Below are positions 11,635-23,426 of a DNA stretch of 64,000 nt, one piece after another. The DNA comes from Cryptomeria japonica (taxonomy: Eukaryota; Streptophyta; Pinopsida; Cupressales; Cupressaceae). Position 1 is the stretch's first letter. Each line of letters begins with the position of its first letter. The DNA lies in the NCBI RefSeq assembly GCF_030272615.1, contig NC_081412.1, forward strand, positions 103,840,796-103,904,795. Reading direction: 5' to 3'. The position numbers were made by a program, and so were the translations under genes. The notes under the pieces were generated by a model that searched no databases, was not told the DNA's origin, and worked only from the letters and a program-made list of their open reading frames with translations.

Positions 11635-12420
11635 GAGGACACATATGTGATGCACCTCTTTCATCAAAGTTTGGGAGGCACAACCACACAATGGTTTTTA
11701 TGACTTCCAGATGGTATTAGAACATTTGAAGAACTGGTTAAAAAATTCATCGCTCATTATGCACACAACATAGAATGTGATGTCACCATGGCAGATTTGT
11801 GCAACACAAAACAAAAACTAGGGGAGTTGTTCTCAGCTTTCCTACAACGATGGAGAACTGTCTAGTAGATGCTCCCTTCATCTACCTAAGCAAGAATTAG
11901 AAGAAATATTCATTTCCAACTTAAATGATGAAATGGAATTTCATTTGGACATGAAGGGCACATAATCCTTTGAAGAAATGATAACTCAAGGGCTCAAATG
12001 TGAAAGAGCCCTCATAAAAAAGGGACTTATTAAAATTTATAATGAAAACAAATATGGTCCTTGTCCATACTATAATAGCGAAAAACCTAAATTATGGAAG
12101 AAAAACAAAAAAAATTTCAATGACACGATAGTGGATGCAAGAACAGTGAAAATTGCACAACCTGTGGTTAGGTTTGCAGGACAAAATCCCCCTCCTAACA
12201 ACAACACCATCAATAATCCACAAAATCAAGGTCACAATACACAACACAAGGAACCAAAATAAAAGCAACAAAACTACAAGCTAAAATGCACATATACACC
12301 CTTAGGGGAACCTATCAAAATGATCTTATGCCAATTAATATCCTCCAATCTTGTGACCTTAAAAAAAATATCCAATTATGAGCCTCAAGTCAAGCCACCA
12401 TGGTAGTGAGATCATGAACA
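11635..12420 (+). pseudogene. gag: A gag, middle part (capsid C-terminus)
   Basis: Resumes in the frame interrupted at 2663. Visible segments are EDTYVMHLFHQSLGGTTTQW, a TGA, LPDGIRTFEELVKKFIAHY, then DLCNTKQKLGELFSAFLQRW, all standard capsid-domain text for Tat-type gag. Two adjacent TAG codons and a shift follow near 11865. A second frame then carries LEEIFISNLNDEMEFHLDM and MITQGLKCERALIKKGLIK. The tail after about 12160 is rich in Asn, Pro and Gln, a low-complexity linker. Confidence 0.75.
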
Positions 12421-13038
12421 TTGTCAATTTCACCAAGAAGAGAGCATAAAACAAGTAATTGCCATCGGGTAAAAGATCTTGTTCAGGATCTTATCAATAG
12501 AGGAGAAATTGAAATTGAAGGACATGACCCAAAAACATCCAATGATGATCACCTAATGTTCAAAAGTCCACTTCCATCACATGATCAAAGGGGTCCTTCC
12601 ACCCTAGGGAGAAACATAGATACCACAACCAATTACACACAAGTTGCATATAGTTATACCATGAATCACCTTTATGATGTAGATGAACAAGTTGCAACTC
12701 TTACCATAAAAGATCCAAATCCTACATGCAACGTTGTTACACATCATAGCAAGATTACTATTCAAGTGGCACCACAAGGAATGACACCTCTCCCCAAACA
12801 ATATAATCTTGTAGAGCAATTGGATAAGATGCCAGCCCTCATCACCATATTAGAGATTTTACGCTTATCCCCCTCACATAAAACAATCTCGGATCAAGCT
12901 CTCCAAGAAGTGTCTGTCCCCGCCAACCTCACTACAGATCAGTTTCAAGCCATGATTGGTAGTCTAAACTCATCACCATGTCTCACTTTTATTGAAAGTG
13001 ACAACACATCCTTCCAACAACCCCACAATGCCTCCCTC
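12421..13038 (+). pseudogene. gag: A gag C-terminus and gag/protease linker (split by E)
   Basis: A degenerate zinc-knuckle-like stretch (HCQFHQE in one frame, then HKTSNCHRVKDLVQDLINRG in the next) shows a frameshift through the knuckle. RGEIEIEGHDPKTSNDDHLM follows, then the conserved linker YNLVEQLDKMPALITILEIL, RLSPSHKTISDQALQEVSV, and the helix at TTDQFQAMIGSL. The frame is cut at 13038 by E; A resumes at 40511 with HIEGFINQHRIK. The last few residues up to 13044 are read from E's LTR and do not belong to A. Confidence 0.78.
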
Positions 13039-13883
13039 TGTTAAATGCAATGACAGTCCCAAAGACACTGAGAGGGGGGGGCGGGGGGGTGAATCAGTGC
13101 CTAACTGGTTAATGGAATATTTGAACTTATTTGTAACTTTGCAACCCAAATTAATGTACTGGTAAACAAGTAATAATGCAACAAAGAGAAATAATAGAGA
13201 TAGCATAAATGCACACCATAACAGAAGATATTTTGGCAAGGAAACCTGGTAAGGGAAAAACCTCAGTGGGATTTGTGACCCACAATATTTACTCATTGGC
13301 CAATATGAATAAATATTACTTACAATGGGGGCCTGCACATACAGGAAGGCCAATAGCCTAGAGTTCACTACTCAATGAAAGAGTCTCACTGATTACAAAC
13401 TGGATAATTAAATCCAAGACTATGTACTGCTCAAAATAGCATTTGCAATTCTTGATTCAGTACTGGCTTAAGCTTAGTTAGAAATCTTAACTGAAAACCT
13501 TGTCGACGAATGATATTCGCTCACATAATCTATCTTCTATGATCTATTACATAATCACCTCTTCTATTCTGTATATATTCTCATATCAAAATGACCTATA
13601 AGATCTCATACATATATGAGTCTTTACAATACATCATGTTGGCTTACAGACAATTAATTATATTACAATACAATTCATATAAGCAAAACTTTGTCTCATG
13701 TCAGCCTGAGTGCCAGTATGCTTCATTGCTGGTGTAAACTAGATGCCAATGAATGAACTTGTTGTGTCTTTTGGTGCTGGTAGATGATGTCTGCATTGCC
13801 GATGAACCTGCAGAATCCTATTACCGGTTGGTTGCCATCAATGACAAAATCAGCCATTCTCATTAGAGTGTATAATGCCAACA
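13039..13883 (-). repeat. E 3' LTR
   Basis: Plus-strand start TGTTAAATGCAATGACAG, end TAATGCCAACA. The G tract near its plus-strand start is expanded and split by a C (13073-13089), compared with a simple run in the 5' LTR. It also carries the CTGCACATACAGGAAGGCC block shared with B, C and E' LTRs. Confidence 0.92.
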
Positions 13884-14103
13884 ATCTCCCCCTTTGGCAT
13901 TGATGGAAACACTCATGAGAAAAATCCAAAAACTATTGTCCAAAAATTGTCCAAAAATTGTCCAAAAATGAGGTCCAAAACTGATCCCAAAAAAAGAAGT
14001 GTGCTCCCCCTGAGCAAGTGATCTCTTTTGTGCATTTTTCTCCATACTACTCCTTTGGCATCAATAAAAAAGGATGTCGAAAAGAATCAAAGAGTACAAA
14101 ATT
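13884..14103 (-). promoter_or_regulatory. E 3' UTR with polypurine tracts
   Basis: The tract adjoining the LTR reads AATGCCAAAGGGGGAGAT on the minus strand (13884-13901), identical in design to those of B, C, D and E'. A second purine-rich site (TGCTCAGGGGGAGCA) lies near 14002-14016. A direct repeat of CCAAAAATTGT occurs three times around 13938-13970. Confidence 0.75.
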
Positions 14104-16684
14104 CTACCTCATATCCTGTAACCAATTGTGTACAATTTGAAAGATATTCTCCAAAATTAGATTAAGGCTTTGAATGAATTTATTACTATCAAAAATAATG
14201 GTTTCGGTCTGTTGGATCGTTTCGGTCAGATAATGCATATGTTGCTCTGGTATTCGATCTTCTTGAATTATTTCTTTAGATAGCTCAACCCGTTGATTTG
14301 TAAGGTTGCCCAATCTAGGACCAAGTTTGTTTTTCAGTTCCTGGGCCTTCATCCTTATCCTTGCTTTTTCTTTTTCCAAATTCTCAATCTTTTCTTCAAA
14401 AATTGTCATTTCTTATTCAGAAACTGAGGTAAGTTCTGAAGAATCTATCATATTATCTGCTATGTCATCTATCTCCTTTTGTGTTTTCTTAATCTCCTCA
14501 TCAATGTCTTCAGTCATCTAGTGAGGCTTGTAGGATTCCTTATATAATTCTTTGTATTCCAAAATTTTGGAATTAAGTATCGGTAATAAGGAATCAATAT
14601 GCTCAGTACAATCCTTGATAGTTTTGTCAAATAATTCACCTTTTTCTTTATTCACCCTTTCCTTAATAGTTTATTCATTAACCTTATCTATAGTTAGAAC
14701 ATTTGAAGCAATAAATTTGGAGAATGCATCCAATTTACCCAAAGAACCATCAATATGATCTATCTTACATGTCGGTGCAATCATTTTCAAAATAGGCAAT
14801 GTATCATCAATGACCTTAAATGCTAAGGCGTTGCAATCTGTGATCCTCTTAATTGAATCTAAAAGTATATCAGTTACATTTGTAGGTCTTAAATCTACAG
14901 TAGATGTGCTCAGTTCTATAATAACTTTCTTTTCATCAAATACTAGACCAATTACCTTAACAATTTCTTCCTTGTTTCCATCATTTATTACCTCTTTATT
15001 TATAGTTGCTACCAGTTTCTCACTCTGTGTATGTACCTTTGCTTCTAATGGTTTCTCAGTGTTAGGTTTCTTAGCTTTCACTGGTATTTCAAAGTTCTGA
15101 GAGTTAGCAGTGATAACCGGTGACTCAGATATCTTAACATTCATAGCATCAACTATCTTAACCACTAAAGTATCTTTATCCATAACAATATTAAAATCTT
15201 GTGTATCTGCATTCATGGTAAAAAGAATTTCAGAATCCAGATTAGTATCATCATGTGTCATTTCTTCAGCCTTCTTTTCCGGTTGACTATTAGTATGTAT
15301 CGGTGTCCCTGAAGTTATTGGTGGGTTATCCTATGCTAGTGGAGAAAGGTTATCTTTGACCTTTATAATAGGTACACTACCAATTTTACCTTTACCTTTA
15401 TCCTTTTGATATACCTTACTAAAAGACTTATCCATTTTTTGCCTATCCCTTTCTTCTTTGTTTTATTTTTCAACAAAAAATATGTCCCGTTTGTCAGCAG
15501 TTTCATCTGCTATTTCTTTCAATCTCCCAACCATTAGACTAACCTGTCGGTGACCACTCACAAAAACTGACTGGTTGGCTTCAACAATCAGTTCACCAAT
15601 CTCCTCCTTGGAATTAAGAGGGTGAACCACCAATAATGCTTCAACCTTTAACATTTTATCCAGTTCCATAACTGACATACTTTTAGCCTCTCACCTCAAA
15701 TATAAGTCATTAGGTAGATCATCGACAACCTCAATAAAAAATTTCTTGTAAATGTCAAGATGCAAAATAATGCTTGCCTCTATTGTCTCCTTCTCAGAAT
15801 CCTTGAAAGAATGATTAAATTTATTCACATTGCTAGGATTACCTTCTTGTGTTATTTCAATTATCAATTCCTCTGGTGTAAGGGTATCCGATGCCTTAGG
15901 TTCTTGTTTCTTCTTCGAAGTTAACTTCTTTTTGGGCTCTCTCACAACATGTTGTTTCTTCCTTAATGTTCTTGTCCTTTTAGGAGAAGGAGAAGGTATC
16001 GGTGAAGGTTTCCTCTTCTTCCTTTTAACTCTTTTGAACTCTGTTGCCTTATCACTGTCTATATCAAAAGAAGTGACACCTGGTGAAACATGGGCTATCA
16101 GTTCCAGTCCTTCTAGTTCACTAGCAGAATTACCACTTAAGTTCATCACATTTTCTTTAACTTCTTTAGCCATTTTAGATGCATCTCTCATGAATTTTTC
16201 TCTCCTTTTTCTCTGCTTCTGCATCAAAACAACACTCTCAATAGTGTCAGTACTGCCAAACATTTCTTCAAAAGGCTCCCTTGGTGCATCAAGAAGTGTC
16301 TTTGTATAAGCTTCAAGAATATTCAAATCAACTTCATATCCCATCTCTGTTATCCAAATAGTTCTAGGAGTAACAACTTCCATCCATGTTTCATCTCTTT
16401 TGACTACAAAACATATTTGGTTGTCATACTTATCCACAATACTTTGCGGTATCCTTTCTCTATCCTTCATCTTGGTTTGAAAGTTTTCGAAATAGGTTGT
16501 TACCATGTCAACTCTATTAGCACCTATGCCGATAATAGCTTCCATGATCTGTCTACCAATAGGGATGTCATATGTAAAGTCCTTGTGACCAATATCAGGT
16601 ATCTCCTTTGTGAATTAAAGCATTAAACATATAGGTAGATTCCCAAAATGAAATGTTCCCTTCTTATCATCCTTAATCTTTTTC
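14104..16684 (-). pseudogene. E ORF2, distal part (after the D insertion)
   Basis: Continues the ORF2 begun at 38177. Just downstream of D the frame reads KIKDDKKGTFHFGNLPICLM, matching E' KIKGDKKGTFRFGNLLVCLM. Further landmarks: RTIWITEMGYEVDLNILEAY, a Lys/Arg-rich stretch with SPIPSPSPKRTRTLRKK (about 15960-16040; possible nuclear or nucleic-acid-binding region), ASIILHLDIYKKFFIEVVDD, DIFFVEK, then a Lys/Glu/Thr-rich spacer and a C-terminal coiled coil (KIENLEKEKARIRMKAQELK). The frame ends at 14104. Stops and shifts occur near 15690, 15460 and 14670. I do not recognise a named family. Confidence 0.75.
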
Positions 16685-17767
16685 TGATGAATAATGATGA
16701 ACAGTAATTACTCAATAGATACTGAGAGGGGGGAGGTGAATCAGTATAGACAAAAACTTCCTTAAAACACTTTGACTGCAAAGACTGAACTGACTGCTAA
16801 ACAATATCACCAATCTAAAATAGGGCACTACCGGTAAAACACAGTGAGACTATGAATGATATAAACTGGTAACACTTAGATCTTCACAACACATAATATC
16901 TCATTTCCACTTCACCCATATGCATAAACAAGTAATACATCATAAATATAAAGTCCACTAGATCAACATGCTTTACCACTTGACAAAAACCACTAAGACA
17001 TCACATGAAAAAGCATCACACATAACAGATTGATTTTTCTTGTGGAAACCCAACTGGGAAAAACCATGGTGGGGATGAATACCCACAAGTTGTTCTCTCA
17101 ACTCTTCTAAAGTCCACTCTATTAGGAGCCTAGTCTAGTTAAGGACTTTACAATAGGTTATGCTAGAAACCGATCCTACTAGGGATCACCTAGTTAAGGG
17201 ATGGTTAAATACCTAGTTAAAGGTTAGAACCCTATTAAAGGTTACCTCGCAAGAAGATTTGAAGAACTCAATGATTTTGAGTCACCATTAAGGGATTTTT
17301 CAACTATTGAAATGGTTAGAAGTCAATAGGTAATACATTGATCTGATAACAACACTCAGTGCCAATGCAGATCCACTTTAGTTCCTTTGCTTCTGCAATC
17401 ACACTCTGCAGGTATCAACATACTTCTCTGGTCTGGCAAGAAACAAGTATCTCTTTACTTGGATACACACATAACATTTCCCAACAACTTCACAATGCAA
17501 ATCATCAACGACCTTATAGGAAACAGATAGGTCAGTAGCATAAACCCTAAAACCTAAACATTTAAGTTATCAATACAGTCAGTCCAATCTCGACCGTTCA
17601 AACACATTGCATTGAATAAATTAGTCTTGAACAAATCTCAAAACGTTCTCCATTGTTCATTCTATGTTGCTCCTAGAAGTTGATAACCCATCACGCGTTC
17701 TCCACCATTTACTGAGACTTTGCACATTCCCAAGGTAGATAGGATCAATCTTCTTCATGCAAGATCT
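16685..17767 (-). repeat. D 3' LTR, first part (split by B)
   Basis: Starts TGATGAATAATGATGAACAG on the plus strand, like 35979. It runs to GCAAGATCT, where B inserted. Compared with the 5' LTR it lacks roughly 35 bases around 17285, where the 5' LTR has an additional CCTGTTAGAGGATTTAC segment; the flanks of that segment are short direct repeats, so slippage or recombination could explain it. Confidence 0.9.
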
Positions 17768-18835
17768 TGTTAGGTCCCAGAGACAACTGAGAGGGGGGGG
17801 TGAATCAGTTGTCTAATAAATTTAAACCAAAAACAACTTATCCAAACTCAATGCTTAATACCAGTAAACCAAACTTTATGCCAGTAGACAGTTTATTAGT
17901 TAATTGAAGTATTGGTAAAGATTAATGCATGAAATAGAAAGACAATAACATCCACAACACATAACACCAATATTTGTACTTGGAAACCCTGTAAGGGGAA
18001 AAACCATGGTGGGAAACCTTACCCACAATCAAATGATACTACTGCAGATAGTATGTGTATACAAATGGGGTCTACACATGCAGAAAGGCCAAGCACCTAG
18101 AGCTCACTGCTCAAACAAAAATAGGAGTCACACTGACTACAATTGGATGGTTAAATCCAATAATGATGTACTGCTCAAAATAACATCTTCGTATGCTAGC
18201 TTCAGTACTGATGTAGTTCTGATACGCCTTCACAAAAACCATCCTTCACCTTCAAATGATGTCTGCGTGTATAACTCTTCTTATTCTTGCATATTCCTTC
18301 TTACAAATCCTTTTCCCAATTGCATATTGATCTTACAAATAAGATCTTACATATATACCATAACCTAAGACCAATTTTAGTAGGTCAACTCTAAAAGATA
18401 TTACAATAAAAAAAATGTACAAGTAAATCAATAACCGATGCAATATCTGATTCAACATCTCGGCTTAATGCAAATACAACATTGATAAATCATCTCCGAA
18501 GCATGTCGTGCTGATCTAGAATAGATAAGCCTGTCGGTTCTTATTCTGGACCTATTTGTTGGTACCATCAAATATGCAAACACGAATATACCAATGAACA
18601 AATCTCCAAGACAAAATATCCAAACAATGTCTTCAACATAAGTAAGTGTTTTCCATGTCATTCCAAGTGCCGGTGAACAATATATCCTGCCGGTGAACCA
18701 GATACCGGTGACTGTGCATAAAGTCACTTGCTTGCTGGTGAACATTGCCAATTCTCCAAAGTGCCAGAGTTGATAAGTGTTACTAGGTGTTGACATTAAT
18801 GACAAAACCATATCAACATATCCAAAATACCAACA
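17768..18835 (-). repeat. B 3' LTR
   Basis: Plus-strand start TGTTAGGTCCCAGAGACAAC, end CCAAAATACCAACA. It contains the G run plus TGAATCAGTTG, the block GTAAGGGGAAAAACCATGG, and TGCAGAAAGGCCAAGCACC. Confidence 0.93.
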
Positions 18836-19218
18836 ATCTCCACCTTTGGCATTGATGGCAACACAAGATGGAAAAACCATCAAAGTGCCAAAATACAAAT
18901 GCCAAATACCAAAAACCAACAATCTCCCAAAAGAGATCATAACTAGAAATCAAAATTCAGATATAGAGAGTAATCAATCTCTCCCAAAGTAACAATCACT
19001 CCCCCTAGGAGTAACATGTGTTTTCCTTGTGTTTTTTCATATAAATCTCTCCCCTTTTGACATCAAATGCCAAAGCCAATACAAAAACCAGGTTCAAACA
19101 CAAAATACCAACCAATTTAGTATACCAACTACTCCCCCTAAGAAGTAGCTCACCTCATCAAAGTCAGAGTAAAAGATTTCTCTGTTAATTTTGTCGATTG
19201 ATGACAAACATCAACTGT
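18836..19218 (-). promoter_or_regulatory. B 3' UTR with repeated polypurine tracts
   Basis: Next to the LTR the minus strand reads AATGCCAAAGGTGGAGAT (18836-18853), one base off the family consensus. Further purine tracts lie at about 18998-19012 (CTCCTAGGGGGAGTG), 19048-19062 and 19128-19146. The same series occurs in C at the matching places. Confidence 0.7.
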
Positions 19219-20877
19219 CTAAGTCTCTACCGATGGGGGTATGACCCCAAGATGATCTCTAAGATACTCAAAAGTCGCTTTAGGAAAAGGCTTAGTGAAA
19301 ATATCTACAACCTACTCTTTAGTATTCACATAAACCAGTTTTACTTCTTTTGCTTCAACATTCTCTTTCAGAGAACTCAATTTGATAGAGACATGTTTGG
19401 TTTTGGAATGTAGTACCAGATTCTTAGATATATCAATTGTTGTTGTGTTATCACAATATATAGTTATAGGTTCCTTGCATTTTACCTTTATGTCCTTCAA
19501 AATTTGCTTAAGCCATAATACCTGTGTACAATTAGTTGTTGTTGCAACATATTCTGATTCAGCTGTTGATAAAGATGTGCAACTTTGTTTCTTACTCAAT
19601 CAAGAAATTAATCTTCTTCCAAGAAAAAATGCTCCACCGATGGTGCTTTTTCTGTCATCCACATTTCCTGCCCAATTTGCATCTGTGTATGCACATAATT
19701 CAAAGTTTTAATCTCTAGGATACCATAAACCAAGATTTGTAGTGCCTTGTAAGTACCGGAAAATCCCTTTTATTGCTGATTCATGATTTTCTTTATGATT
19801 ACTCTGGAATCTTGAAACAATACATACTACATTCATAATATCTGGTCTTGTTTGTGTCAAATATAGTAGGCCTCCTATCATAGATTTGTACGTATTCAGA
19901 TTAACAGGTGTAGATTCATCCCTTAGTGATAATTTGTCATTTGTAGTCATAGGTGTGCTTATTGGTTTAGAGTTCTCCGTCCCAAATTTCTTTAGTAACT
20001 CCTTCAAGTACTTATATTGACTCAAGAATATACCTTTATCATTCTGTGAAATATGCAATTCTAAAAAGAATTTTATCTCTCCAATCATAGACATTTCAAA
20101 TTCTTGTTTCATTTCAATAGAAAAGTCTTTACATAAACCATCTTCTCCTCCAAAGATTATATCATCAACAAAAACTTCTATAACCAAGATGTCATCATTA
20201 GTCACTTTATAGTATAAATTGTTGTCAGTATTACCTTTAGAAAAACCAATCTTCAAAAGATATTTATCCAATCTAGCATACCAAGCTTTTGGAGCTTGCT
20301 TCAACCCATACAAAGATCTCCTTAACCTGCAAACTATATCTTTGTTATTTGTCAAAGAAAATCCATCAGGTTGCTCAATGTAAACTTCTTCTTCAAGATC
20401 TCCATTTAGAAATACACATTTAATATCCATTTGATATACTTTGTAGTTCTTGTGTGCTGCAAAAGGCAAGAATAATCTGACTGCCTCAATTCTAGCTACT
20501 GGTGCAAATTTTTCATTGTAATCAATTCCTTCTTTCTATGAATATCCCTTACACAATAGTCTTTCTTTATTTCTGATTACCTTACCATCTTCATTAAGTT
20601 TGTTTCTAAATACCCATTTTGTTCCAATTACATTTTTGTCTTTAGGCCGGGGAACTAATGTCCATGTGTTATTCTTTTCAATTTGTTCTAATTCTTCCTC
20701 CATGGGTTTAATACAGTGTTTATCTTCAGATGCCTCATTAATTGATGATGGTTCAATTTGAGAAATAAGACATACCTCTTCATTTTCCAGTCTTCTTCTT
20801 GTCATAACTCCTTGATACTTGTTCCCAATTATCTGATTTTCAGAATGGTTCAATCTTACATACCGGGGTGTCTTCAT
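19219..20877 (-). pseudogene. pol: B reverse transcriptase and RNase H
   Basis: Copia-type signature in one frame: [78 protein letters not shown], and the catalytic box [10 protein letters not shown] intact near 20160-20190. RNase H follows with YTDANWAGNVDDRKSTIGG, STAESEYVATTTNCTQVLWL and IYCDNTTTIDISKN. The frame ends LGVIPPSVET at a TAG (19219-19221). Stops are few (for example near 20535, 19705 and 19310), so this is one of the better preserved enzymes in the window. Confidence 0.9.
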
Positions 20878-22290
20878 TTGCTGTTGTTCTTTAGTTACAG
20901 TGGAATTTTCAGATGATACCGGTGTAACTGAATCTTCATTCTATACCAGTGGGTTCAATGTAGGTTCATTTGTCAGTATCTCTGTTGCCGATTCAGAGTC
21001 TATATACCTTGAAGCTCCTCTTAATTGTTCATCAATTTTCACATTTGTACTCTCATCAATTTTTTGCAATCTCTAGTTAAAACATCTATATGCTTTTCTC
21101 TCAAATGAATAACCAAGAAATATTCCTTCATCACTTCTAGGATCAAATTTTCCAATATACTCATCTCTCCTAATATAGCGTTTACTTCCAAATATTCTGA
21201 AATATTTAAGAGTAGGAGTAATTCCAAACCATAGTTCATGATGGGTCTTACCAGTTTCTCCTTTGATGTGAACTTTGTTGAATGTATAGACTAATGTTCT
21301 TACTTCCTCTCTCCAATATACATGTGGTAGATTTGCTTCTGATAACATACTTCTACCTGCATCCAAGATAGTTCTATTTTTGCTTTCTACAACTCCATTC
21401 TACTATGGTGTCTAGGGTGCTGATAATTGTCTTCTAATTCCATTTACTTCACAGAATGTATTAAATTCCTTACATGTAAATTCACCTCCTTGATCTGATC
21501 TCAGACATTTGATTTTCTTGTTGGTTTCATTTTCTACCATCACCTTTAATAGTTTCAACTTCCCAAGTGCTTCTGATTTTTCTTTGAGAAAAGTAACCCA
21601 ACACATTCTAGAATAGTCGTCAATGATTAGCATGAAATATCTATCACCTTGTAAGCTTTTAGTTCTAGCTGGACCACATAAATCAGTATGAATTAAGTCA
21701 GGAGCATTATTGGATTTTTCTGGAATACTTTTAAAGATTCTCTAACTTGTTTTCCAAATTGACATTCCTTACATACCAGATTGTGAGGTTTAACAATCTT
21801 AGGTAAATCTCTAACTGCCTTGGTAGTATTGATTTTCACAATGCAATCAAAATTTACATGATAGAGTATCTTATACCATAGCCAAATTTCATCAATATGT
21901 ACAATCAAGTATGTCTTTTCACTATTATTCAAATGAAAAATGTTACCTCTAGTTTGATTACCAGTTGCAATTTCCAAACCAGTTCTGTTCATAATTTTGC
22001 ATTTCCCATTCTTGAATTTTAACTGAAATCCTTTCTCAACTAATAGACCAACACTCAAAAGATTATGCTTTAAACCTTCAACATAGTAAACATTGTCAGT
22101 ATTATTCTTACCATCAAGAGCTATAGTACCTTTTCCTTTGACTAAACAAGCTTTATCATCTCCAAATATTACTAGACCTCCATTATATTGCTGAAAAGTC
22201 AAGAATTTTCTTTTATCACCAGTCATATGATGTGAACATCCTGAATCAATGATCCATTCATCCTTGACTTCAATTTTAGCTATCAGGGCC
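20878..22290 (-). pseudogene. B protease and integrase
   Basis: Protease: EWIIDSGCSHHMTGDKRKF (DSG active site) near 22210-22265. The integrase zinc region has CKECQFGKQ, but the first His is changed (WLWYKILYHVNF, where C has WLWHKRLCHVNF). Core residues: IIDDYSRMCWV, RSDQGGEF and NGVVES supply the D, D and E. A one-base deletion near 21735 shifts the frame, and three stops cluster at about 21395-21415 where C reads RTPQQNG. The tail (YIGKFDPRSDEGIFLGYS) is the usual copia integrase C-terminus. Confidence 0.88.
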
Positions 22291-23369
22291 TACTCTACCG
22301 GTTGAACATTAGGTGCTGATTGATCTTCTGTTATAGCAACAAAGACCCATCCATTGTTTGTCGGATCCTCATTAGAATCATCAGCGACTCCATCAACAAG
22401 ATAACAAGATTTATCTTTAATCTTCTTAAATCTGTATCTCTGATATTTAGGGTTAGGCTTGTATGTTCTTCTAGCTTATTCTCTTAGTCTAGCATGTCTA
22501 TCAGGGCATCTTGAAGCCATATGACCAAACTTATTATAGTTAAAATAGTTAAAGGGTGCTTTACCTTCATACTTACTTCCAACTGGACCTTTGGGCATTT
22601 TCCTTGCGAATAGTGCTTCAAGTTCTTCAAGTTCTTCATTGTCTCTCCTGCTTTCTTCAAGTTCTCTTGCATAAAAGGCTTTCTAATTAGATTTGTCAAA
22701 TGATGTTGTAGATGATGTTGATGCCTTAAAAGCTAAATCTATTTTTATAGTAGCAATAGGACCAAATTCCTCAATTTCAAAAGCTAAAAGTTTTCCAATC
22801 AATGTGTCCCTAGTTACTGATGTACTAGGCATTGTTCTTAACTCATTTATAGCAGTAGCTTTCATTTTGTATGCTGGTGGAAATCCTCTTAAAACTTTTG
22901 AAACAATTTCATCTTCACTTAAGGTTCCTCCACAACATTTAATACCCAAAACATTTTCATTAACTCTTTCCATAAAAGCATAAATCCTTTCATCTTCTTC
23001 CATTTTCAGATTTTCGTACCTGACTCAGAAGCTTTCAAATTTTGCAATTTTGACTATGGAATCTCTTTCATTCAATGTTTGCAGAGGGTCCCAAATAGAT
23101 TTAGCAGTAGATCTATCTAATAATCCCATGATTTGTTGATCTGATAATGCACTCAAAAGTGATTCTCTTGGTTTGCAATCATTTTCTTCATCTTTTCCTA
23201 AGGTAGGTGGATTAGGCTGATTTTAAGTAGGAGTAGTATAGCCACTCTTTGTAACTTCCCAGATGTCCTTTCCAATGTAATTCAGATGTCTCTCCATCCT
23301 AATCTTCCATATGCCATAGTTGGTTCCATCAAGTTTAGGATTGTCATTCCTAAAATAGTTAGAAGACAT
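22291..23369 (-). pseudogene. gag: B gag
   Basis: Starts at the ATG complement 23367-23369 (MSSNYFRNDNPKLDGTNYGI), 46 bases inside the primer-binding site. Capsid landmarks of copia elements follow: NYGIWKIRMERHLNYIGKDI, LLSALSDQQIMGLLDRST, EDEIVSKVLRGFPPAYKMKA. The zinc knuckle at about 22525-22555 is degraded: both leading cysteines are Tyr (YFNYNKFGHMASRC). Stops occur near 23225, 23020, 22683 and 22478. Confidence 0.88.
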
Positions 23370-23412
23370 TGTATCTCCTCAAGCTGTTAAACTTCTACAA
23401 AAAGAGGGCTAA

Positions 23413-23424
23413 TCTCTGATACCA
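23413..23424 (-). promoter_or_regulatory. B primer-binding site
   Basis: The minus strand reads TGGTATCAGAGA two bases inside the 5' LTR, an 11 of 12 match to the initiator-Met complement TGGTATCAGAGC. Confidence 0.88.
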
Positions 23425-23426
23425 AT

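Noticed and set aside
15830-16309. 159-codon plus-strand frame, hydrophobic, looks like membrane segments
   Set aside because: It is the reverse of the Lys/Glu/Ser-rich E ORF2; antisense of charged codons gives Phe, Leu and Ser.
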